DNA of 40,423 bases, taken from assembly GCA_945872355.1 (NCBI GenBank), contig CAMBZU010000024.1:1-40423 (forward strand). Direction: 5' to 3'. The position numbers and the translations under genes are program-made. Shown one piece after another: positions 35,601 through 40,423 of this stretch. The stretch comes from Chitinophaga pinensis (GTDB lineage: Bacteria; Bacteroidota; Bacteroidia; UBA4408). Under the pieces are notes generated by a model. The model saw only the letters and a list, made by a program, of their open reading frames with translations, ran no database searches and was not told the DNA's origin. The stretch's first letter is position 1. Every line of letters begins with the position of its first letter.

Positions 35601-37200
35601 TGCCGATGCCAATCAATGTGCAGCTAATACAAGTATTAATATAGATGTTACAAATAGTATAACGCCAACATTTGCAGCAATTGCTCCTTTATGTCAAGGT
35701 GCTGTTGCGCCCACATTGCCATTAAGCTCTGCAAATATTCCGGCCATTACAGGCACTTGGAATCCAACTACAATTAACACAACAACAACAGGTATTGTTA
35801 CCTATACATTTACGCCTGATGCAGGCCAATGTGGAGCAACTGTAACTTTAGATGTTGAAGTAATTTCAGTGCCTCCAGCCCCAGCAATAACAATTGCAGC
35901 AAGTTCCACAACAATATGTGCTGGGCAATCTATTGATTTTACAGCAATTCCAAATTCAACAAATACAGGAGATATAATTCAGTGGTTTATTAATGGAAAT
36001 TTAGTAGTAGGAGGAACTGGTTTATTATTTAGTTCAAATACTTTAAATAACAATGATCAAGTTACAGCAATGTTTACGCCATCTTCCAGTTGTTTAACAG
36101 GACAAACGGCTACATCTAATTTGGTAATCATTACAGTAAATCCTTCAGTAGTGCCCAGCATTTCAATTAATGCAACATCTACACAAATATGTGTAGGCAA
36201 CAACATAACATTTAATACAACTATTAGCGGAGGAGGGAGCAATCCGCAAGTGCAATGGTTTATTAATGGAAATTCAGTTGCAGGCGCAACAGCCGCAACA
36301 TTCAGTTCCACCACATTGTCAAACAATGATTTGGTAAGTGCTCAATTAATAAGCAATGCACCTTGTGCCACGCCAAGTATTTTACTATCAAACTCATTAT
36401 CTATTTCAATATTACCTTATGGAACGCCAACAATTACAATTACTTCAGATAATAATGTAATATGTGTTGGTCAGCAGGTAGTAATTAATGCAGCTTTTGA
36501 ATTTGGAGGTGCTTCGCCTCAATTTAATTGGCAAGTTGGCGGAAGTATTATTACAACAGTAACGCCAAGCTTCACTGCAATTGGTTTAAGTGCATCAGCA
36601 AGTGTAACCTGCACTTTAATTAGTGATTATGCTTGTTTAACAAGTCCTAGTGCAATTTCAAATAATATTGATATTCAATTGAATCCTACACCAACAGTAG
36701 TTTTGAGCGAAAATGTTACTATACAAGAAGGTGAGTCAACTACTTTAACTGCCACTGCAACACCAGGAATGACTTATTTATGGACCCCATCTGAAAGCTT
36801 ATCTTGTAACGATTGTTTATTGCCAACTGCAAGTCCGGTTGAAACAACTGTTTATACTTTTAGTGTAATTGATCCCGCAACAACTTGCGTTGCAAGTGAT
36901 TCATTAGCAGTAACGGTAATTAGAAATTATGATATATGGGTGCCAACGGCATTCAGTCCTAATGGCGATAGCAATAATGATTTCTTTTTTGTGAGAGGAA
37001 ATAACGTAAAAGAATTTTCCATACGTATTTTCGATAAATGGGGGGCGCAACTTTATGAAAGCGCTAATTTAGCTGAAGGTTGGAATGGTGAGTTTAAGAA
37101 CAAAAAGATTAATACAGGCGTGTTGGTATATATACTCGATTTTACTTTAAATGACGGCACTGCAGGATCAAGAAAAGGAAATATTAGCGTTTCGAACTAA
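32611..37200 (+). CDS. Giant repeat-rich surface adhesin with type B (CHU_C) T9SS sorting domain
   Basis: A 1529-residue exported protein. Signal peptide at 1-21 (ending AIAQ). Parts in order: a short beta-region; a glycine-rich block at about 97-343 with runs such as GGSGGGGGG; a segment shared with the 903-residue protein (CAGSTFNVPF, NIYTAQLSDALGSFASP; about 358-450); nine tandem units of about 70 residues at 451-1087, each with a CQN or CLN motif, a TW or AW and an FTPDAGQCA motif, so two cysteines per unit; three Ig-like units with CxG starts at about 1090-1370; and a type B sorting domain at about 1445-1529 (VPTAFSPNGDSNNDFFFVRG, IFDKWGAQLYES, GVLVYIL). The first four 70-residue units are nearly identical. 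The PorP/SprF gene lies 109 bases upstream. I expect a long, extended surface protein for adhesion or gliding; the binding partner is unknown. Confidence 0.88.
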   Translation: MKNKVLIFILFTFIISFSAIAQCDFGNGLVGSNNAPFALGSAAVTVVGNDVTVTSNVSMTSGIYNFNNFTVNAGVVIIVTAGVGPLILKCTGTAAINGVIRSDGGNGGNGTLGTFSGGIGGAGGIGAAGWGTDGGLGGSVGLGVNGNAGLSFGSSLGAGSGGVGNSSSGPWSAGAGGGAGYSINGTVGNTTDGGAGGAAGFVYGDAALTTMMTQSAVSSNLLGGSGGGGGGNRGNISRAAGGGGGGGGGAIQITATNLTFSPTGLISVKAGNGGTSTNNGGAYGGSGGGGSGGTINLKSSNITGFILAANADASGGTGGATSGNNGGPATGGNGAAGRILTEQCTPLSNTITTGIISGSPFCAGSTFNVPFTSIGTFTAGNIYTAQLSDALGSFASPINIGTLNSTANAGSISVTIPGGTATGSGYLIRVISSNPAITGAASLTFTVNATVSTTFNAVANVCQNSTAPVLPTSSINVPPITGAWNVPVSTANAGTTIYTFTPDAGQCASIATLSITIDPAISTTFNTVANLCQNSTAPVLPTSSTNVPPITGAWNAPVNTANAGTTIYTFTPDAGQCASIATLSISVDPTISTTFNAVANVCQNSTAPVLPTSSTNVPPITGAWNVPVSTANAGTTIYTFTPDAGQCASIATLSITVDPTISTTFNAVANLCQNATAPVLPTSSTNVPPITGAWNATVSTANAGTTIYTFTPDAGQCASTTTLSITVNAPVVPTFTGIGPLCLNAAAPVLSLSSTNSSPITGTWSSAVVNTSTVGITTYTFTPDAGQCATTAAMDIEITNSITPIFAAFGPFCQNSPTVLLPQSSSNVPSIAGTWTPFLSVNTSTIGTSTYTFTPDAGQCASLTTVDIVIAAPSITPTFNQFGPLCLNAVAPTLSLVSANATPITGGWSPNIINTSVAGIVIYTFTPDAGQCATTATMDIEITTAIVPTFASIGPLCVGNIAPSLPLSSTNTIAITGLWSPSTINTTSIGTFTFNFTADANQCAANTSINIDVTNSITPTFAAIAPLCQGAVAPTLPLSSANIPAITGTWNPTTINTTTTGIVTYTFTPDAGQCGATVTLDVEVISVPPAPAITIAASSTTICAGQSIDFTAIPNSTNTGDIIQWFINGNLVVGGTGLLFSSNTLNNNDQVTAMFTPSSSCLTGQTATSNLVIITVNPSVVPSISINATSTQICVGNNITFNTTISGGGSNPQVQWFINGNSVAGATAATFSSTTLSNNDLVSAQLISNAPCATPSILLSNSLSISILPYGTPTITITSDNNVICVGQQVVINAAFEFGGASPQFNWQVGGSIITTVTPSFTAIGLSASASVTCTLISDYACLTSPSAISNNIDIQLNPTPTVVLSENVTIQEGESTTLTATATPGMTYLWTPSESLSCNDCLLPTASPVETTVYTFSVIDPATTCVASDSLAVTVIRNYDIWVPTAFSPNGDSNNDFFFVRGNNVKEFSIRIFDKWGAQLYESANLAEGWNGEFKNKKINTGVLVYILDFTLNDGTAGSRKGNISVSN
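33961..35870 (+). repeat. Nine tandem coding repeats of about 210 bp
   Basis: Units start at 33961, 34171, 34381 and 34591 with exact 210-base spacing and near-identical sequence, followed by five more diverged units (from about 34801, 35014, 35236, 35448 and 35658). Each encodes about 70 residues containing FTPDAGQCA or a close form of it. In frame with the giant adhesin throughout. Confidence 0.9.
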
Positions 37201-37219
37201 ATAAAAAATTAAATCTTTA

Positions 37220-37253
37220 AAAGGAGCATCAATATATTTGATGCTCCTTTTTT
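37220..37253 (+). terminator. Intrinsic terminator of the adhesin cluster
   Basis: A 13-base-pair perfect stem, AAAGGAGCATCAA (37220-37232), loop TATAT, TTGATGCTCCTTT (37238-37250), continuing into T. It starts 20 bases after the giant adhesin's stop. Confidence 0.88.
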
Positions 37254-37324
37254 ATTTGGCTGCTTTTAACAGCTATAGGTTAATATGTATCGTACAAGTT
37301 AGTCTTATTTCACTAATTGTAAAA

Positions 37325-37332
37325 TAACTTTG
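37325..37332 (+). promoter_or_regulatory. -7 element of the AsmA-like gene, almost touching its start codon
   Basis: TAACTTTG, followed by CGCCC, the same ten bases that follow at the atpB promoter. Its last base is only eight bases before the ATG at 37341, so the transcript would have almost no leader. No clear TTTG is seen 17-20 bases upstream (TTAG at 37299 is the nearest). Confidence 0.45.
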
Positions 37333-37340
37333 CGCCCATC

Positions 37341-40010
37341 ATGTTAAAGAAAATTTTAATTGCATTAGGTGTTTTTACGTTGCTGCTTGCTGCAGCATTC
37401 ATTACCATTGCTTTGGTTTATGAAAAGCAAGTAAAAAAAATCATTGTGGGTGAAATTAATAAACAGTTGATTTCACCGGTGCAAGTAGGCAATATTGAGT
37501 TTTCCTTAATTAAAAATTTCCCTAAGGCTTCACTCAGTTTTTATAATGTAAAAGCCCAATCTGTTTATCATGGTTTAGATAATAATCATTGCCCCAAAAA
37601 TATCTTAACAGCAAAAGAAATAAGTCTTCAATTTAATATAAAAGATGTGTTTAATGGCAACTACACCATCAATAAAGTTACCTTAAAGGGCATCAACCTA
37701 AATGTTTTTATTGATGCGCTAAATAAAGACAATTATCATTGTTGGCGATCAGATACAGCATCAAATAGCGCTGAGGTGAAGTTTAAAATGAATCAAATAG
37801 CTATCAATAATTTTGATGTTACTTACAATGATTTGCAAAAAGAACTAAATTTCGACTTGTTGTTTAATGATGGGGAGATGCAGGGTGAAGTGTTCGCGAA
37901 TGATTTTGCGCTTATTATCCGATCTAAACTCATTGTGAAAGGTTTTGAATATGAGAAGCATAAATATTTAACCAATAAAAAACTTGTTTTAAATTTTGGT
38001 TTATTAAAGAAAAATGAAGTAGTTAGTTTTAACAATGCAAGCGCTGCCTTAGAAAAGTTGACACTGAATTTATCAGGCTCTTTTGGGAGAGATGATATTA
38101 ACTTTGAAGCCAAAGGGAATAAACTAGATATACAATCATTTATTTCATTATTGCCTGAGCATTTGAGTCAGAAGTTTGCTGAATACAATAGTCAAGGGCT
38201 TTTTGCTTTTCATTTAAAAGTGAAGGGAAATCAAAAGCAGCCAGCCATAAGAGCAAGTTTTGATATTGTAAACGCCACACTTGGTCAAAATTCGAGCAAG
38301 GTGGAGTTAAGAAAGCTTAATTTAAAGGGCTATTACAGCAACGGCAGGTCGCAGAATATGCATACTTCGGGTTTGTATGTGAATGCATTTAATGCATCTT
38401 TAAATAAAAGTCCAATTGAAGGAAAATTTTCGATAGTTGATTTTACAGAACCATTTATTGATGGAAATATAAAAGCATCATTTAAGTTAAATGAGCTAAA
38501 AGAAATATTGCAATTAGATACCTTTAATTTGTTAGAAGGAAATGCCGATTTAGTATTACGTATTTCTTGCCCAATAGCGCAGTTAAAACAAAAGGATATT
38601 ACAAAAGCAAAACAGGGTGAACTTGCTGGTTCATTGCAGTTAAAAAATGGCAGTTTTATTTTCAAAAACGACGTAATGAAATACGAAAATATTGAGGCTA
38701 ATTTATATGCAGATGACAACTATATTTTAGTGAAAAATCTCAGTTTTATGCACGGAAAGTCAGAAATAGAGCTGCAAGGAGAGCTCTCTAATTTTCAAGC
38801 TCTATTAAATAATAACCAAGAGAAGGCAGTGTTGAGGGCCTACTTAAATTCAAGCAATTTTGAATTAGAAGATTGGTTGCCAAAGCATCAAGCTAAAGCC
38901 GATAATAGCAGAAAAAGTGATGAAATATATTTGAACAGCATTGATTTAAAATTAAAAACAAAAATAGAACGCTTTAAGTTCGATAATTTTAGGGCCTCTA
39001 ATTTGTCGAGCAATATTTATTTTAAAGAAAAGCAATTTAGATTTGATTCACTAAAGTTTAATAGTATGGATGGCAAAGCTACTGCTAACGGGGCTATATA
39101 CTTGCAGGCGAATGGTGGATTTGATTTAAAATGTGATGCAAAGCTTTCAAAAATAAGTATCAATAAACTATTTGAACAACTCAATAACTTTGGGCAAAAA
39201 ACCTTAACAGATAAGCATATTGCAGGAAAATTATCAGCAGAAATAGTATATAAAAGTAGTTGGAGTGATATGAATACAATTATTCCTGAAAGTATTTTGG
39301 CAGACGCAACAGTGCTGATAACAGATGGGCAATTGAACAATTTTACCCCATTAAACAAGCTGTCTAAATTTGTTGCAGTGAGCGAATTAGGTCATATAAA
39401 ATTTAACGAATTGGCCAATAATATTAGCATTAGCAACAAAAAAATATATGTGCCACAATTTCAAATAAAGTCGTCGGCAATGAATTTATATTGCAGTGGC
39501 ACACATGATTTTAATAATAATATTGATTATCATTTTAAAGTAACTTTAAATGAACTGTTAAGTAAAAAAAGAAAGCGCGAAGTGCCTAAAAACAATGATT
39601 TTGACGAAATTGAAGAAAGTGAAGATGGTAAAACAACACTGTTTATTAGCATGACAGGAAATATAGATAATCCCCAAATAAAATTTGATAAAAAAGAGTT
39701 GAAGCAGTTTGTGAAAGATGAAATTAAGAGCGAGAAGCAAGCAGTAAAACAGCTCTTAAAAGATGAATTTGGTTTCTTTAAAAAGGATAAAAGTTTGAAT
39801 CAAAAGGTAGAAATAAAAGGAGCTAAGCAAAAAGATTTTGAAATAGAGTGGGAAGAAGATCCAAAATTATCGCCTAAGGAAACAAATCAAACAACACAAA
39901 AAAAGAGCAATAAAATACTTGGAGGGGAAAATAAGCCTGAGAAAAAAGCCGAAAAATCAAAAGAGAAAGTGAAGCCCCAGAAAGAAGAAAATAGCGATGA
40001 CTTTTTGTAG
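37341..40010 (+). CDS. AsmA-like inner-membrane-anchored protein
   Basis: An 889-residue member of the AsmA/TamB-related group, proteins with one N-terminal membrane helix and a long periplasmic beta-groove thought to carry lipids to the outer membrane. Residues 5-27 are the membrane helix (ILIALGVFTLLLAAAFITIAL). The next stretch, with ISPVQVGNIEFSLIKNFPKASLSF shown here in part, is the classic AsmA opening (IKNFPKASLSFYNV). A long middle of alternating strands (such as LNLSGSFGRDDINFEAKG) follows. Near 660-780 lies the AsmA C-terminal conserved part (ADATVLITDGQLNNFTPL, LCSGTHDFNNNIDYHFKV in pieces). The last 110 residues are a lysine- and glutamate-rich tail that is probably disordered. 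Transcribed alone between terminator 37220 and the gap at the window end. Confidence 0.85.
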   Translation: MLKKILIALGVFTLLLAAAFITIALVYEKQVKKIIVGEINKQLISPVQVGNIEFSLIKNFPKASLSFYNVKAQSVYHGLDNNHCPKNILTAKEISLQFNIKDVFNGNYTINKVTLKGINLNVFIDALNKDNYHCWRSDTASNSAEVKFKMNQIAINNFDVTYNDLQKELNFDLLFNDGEMQGEVFANDFALIIRSKLIVKGFEYEKHKYLTNKKLVLNFGLLKKNEVVSFNNASAALEKLTLNLSGSFGRDDINFEAKGNKLDIQSFISLLPEHLSQKFAEYNSQGLFAFHLKVKGNQKQPAIRASFDIVNATLGQNSSKVELRKLNLKGYYSNGRSQNMHTSGLYVNAFNASLNKSPIEGKFSIVDFTEPFIDGNIKASFKLNELKEILQLDTFNLLEGNADLVLRISCPIAQLKQKDITKAKQGELAGSLQLKNGSFIFKNDVMKYENIEANLYADDNYILVKNLSFMHGKSEIELQGELSNFQALLNNNQEKAVLRAYLNSSNFELEDWLPKHQAKADNSRKSDEIYLNSIDLKLKTKIERFKFDNFRASNLSSNIYFKEKQFRFDSLKFNSMDGKATANGAIYLQANGGFDLKCDAKLSKISINKLFEQLNNFGQKTLTDKHIAGKLSAEIVYKSSWSDMNTIIPESILADATVLITDGQLNNFTPLNKLSKFVAVSELGHIKFNELANNISISNKKIYVPQFQIKSSAMNLYCSGTHDFNNNIDYHFKVTLNELLSKKRKREVPKNNDFDEIEESEDGKTTLFISMTGNIDNPQIKFDKKELKQFVKDEIKSEKQAVKQLLKDEFGFFKKDKSLNQKVEIKGAKQKDFEIEWEEDPKLSPKETNQTTQKKSNKILGGENKPEKKAEKSKEKVKPQKEENSDDFL

Positions 40011-40037
40011 TTTTTTAAGTAAAAAAACAATAATAAT

Positions 40038-40145
40038 ATGGGCGGGTCACTCGGAAAGAGTGAGCGGGCTTTCACTTATATCTTTTTTGCAGCTCCATTA
40101 CCAGCGTTAAAAAGGATATTCCGTTCTATCCCTCCCGCAGCTTTT
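40038..40145. other. GC-rich island, possible dispersed intergenic repeat
   Basis: Starts GGGCGGGTCACTC, loops through a small hairpin (TCACTC, GGAAA, GAGTGA at 40046-40062 or so), and ends CTATCCCTCCCGCAGC. The composition and boundaries stand out from the AT-rich surroundings. A 53-codon open frame (ATG 40038 to TAA near 40199) crosses it, but runs on into the flanking repeat and looks accidental. Confidence 0.4.
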
Positions 40146-40169
40146 AACATTGATTTGAATTATACAATA

Positions 40170-40203
40170 TTTAATACCGAAGTGAAATTATTGGCATAAT
40201 TTA
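40170..40203. repeat. Short relative of the interspersed repeat
   Basis: TAATACCGAAGTGAAATTATTGGCATAATTTA matches, in reverse complement, the segment at 24181-24212 around the shared TTTCAC and TCGGTAT words. It lies about 45 bases before the full copy B. Confidence 0.45.
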
Positions 40204-40245
40204 TAAATCACATTGTTTTAACCCATATTGGGCATTAGAAGTATG

Positions 40246-40376
40246 TAATACCAATTGTATTTATTTTTTAGTCCAACTAAAAAATAAATATACAATGGTT
40301 AATGCCGATACTACTTGAAATTAGTACAACAAGGTAATGCTGCAATTGGACTAAATTGAAAGTGTAATCGGTATAA
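40246..40376. repeat. 131-bp interspersed repeat, copy B
   Basis: Begins TAATACCAAT and ends AATCGGTATAA, the same end words as copy A, with the same internal 12 to 13-bp hairpin (TTTATTTTTTAG, loop TCCAA, CTAAAAAATAAA) and the same inverted ATTGGACTAA near the right end. About 13-14 differences from copy A over 131 bases, counted by eye. Confidence 0.8.
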
Positions 40377-40423
40377 ATTGGGTTAAAGTTTATAAATTTT
40401 TAAAATACAAATTTGATTATATA

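Larger units (their letters stand above)
40011..40423. other. Repeat-bearing gap at the right end of the window
   Basis: More than 400 bases with no gene I would call. It holds a GC-rich island (40038-40145), a short relative of the interspersed repeat (40170-40203) and the full 131-bp copy B (40246-40376). The remainder is AT-rich. Confidence 0.65.

Noticed and set aside
33961-35870. CRISPR-like or satellite array
   Set aside because: The 210-bp units are contiguous without spacers, stay in frame and encode a repeated protein module.
40038-40199. A 53-codon open frame beginning MGGSLGKSERAF
   Set aside because: It crosses from a GC-rich island into an unrelated repeat relative, has no known motif and no promoter; more likely accidental.

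Overview
The window is a stretch of ordinary-looking chromosome from an AT-rich member of the Bacteroidota, probably of the Chitinophagales/Sphingobacteriales type. Several independent signs agree. There are two proteins with type A and two with type B (CHU_C) C-terminal sorting domains of the type IX secretion system (T9SS), and a PorP/SprF-family protein. Promoter -7 elements match TAnnTTTG. The ATP synthase cluster is atpB-E-F-H-A-G without atpD and atpC. There are no tRNA or rRNA genes, CRISPR arrays, prophages or intact insertion sequences that I can see.

Layout. 1-843: 3' part of a DbpA-like DEAD-box RNA helicase. 936-4624 (+): a secreted HEAT/cyclophilin fusion and a TPR histidine kinase of the HisKA_2 type. 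4655-9123 (-): a compact hemH-pabB-recG operon. 9364-14565 (+): ATP synthase a, c, b, delta, alpha and gamma subunits, driven by a well-formed promoter at 9297-9326, with hairpins on both sides of atpE and a strong terminator at 14587. 14566-15572: a 1 kb gene-free stretch full of repeats and palindromes. 15573-16613 (+): heme A synthase. 16788-17960 (+): a T9SS cargo protein. 18131-19635 (-): an MlaE/MlaF lipid-transport ABC pair without its MCE protein. 19748-20968 (+): a kelch-repeat T9SS cargo. 21102-24164 (+): a GH3 glycosidase/beta-lactamase-fold fusion lipoprotein. 24254-26398 (+): a 7TM-DISM receptor with a SpoIIE phosphatase. 26540-28354 (-): an MsbA-like ABC exporter. 28711-37200 (+): a T9SS adhesin cluster, in which a PorP/SprF gene sits between two large proteins with type B sorting domains. 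37341-40010 (+): an AsmA-like protein. 40011-40423: another repeat-bearing gap.

How the parts fit. Energy metabolism (ATP synthase, heme A synthase, ferrochelatase) implies aerobic respiration with heme A-containing oxidases. Envelope functions dominate the right half: phospholipid transport (MlaEF), AsmA, an MsbA-like exporter, a peptidoglycan-related GH3 fusion, and T9SS surface proteins that the PorP/SprF protein probably helps to secrete or anchor. Two signalling proteins (TPR-HisKA_2 kinase and 7TM-SpoIIE phosphatase) have no partner gene beside them.

I did not find a convincing new multi-gene system. The most worthwhile leads are the hairpins that bracket atpE, a 131-bp repeat with inverted ends present twice at equal length and with decayed relatives, GC-rich repeat-like islands in the gaps, a four-cysteine insert in ferrochelatase, a His-to-Asn change in heme A synthase, and four nearly identical 210-bp repeats in the giant adhesin. 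All functional calls come from reading motifs by eye; no database search was run.
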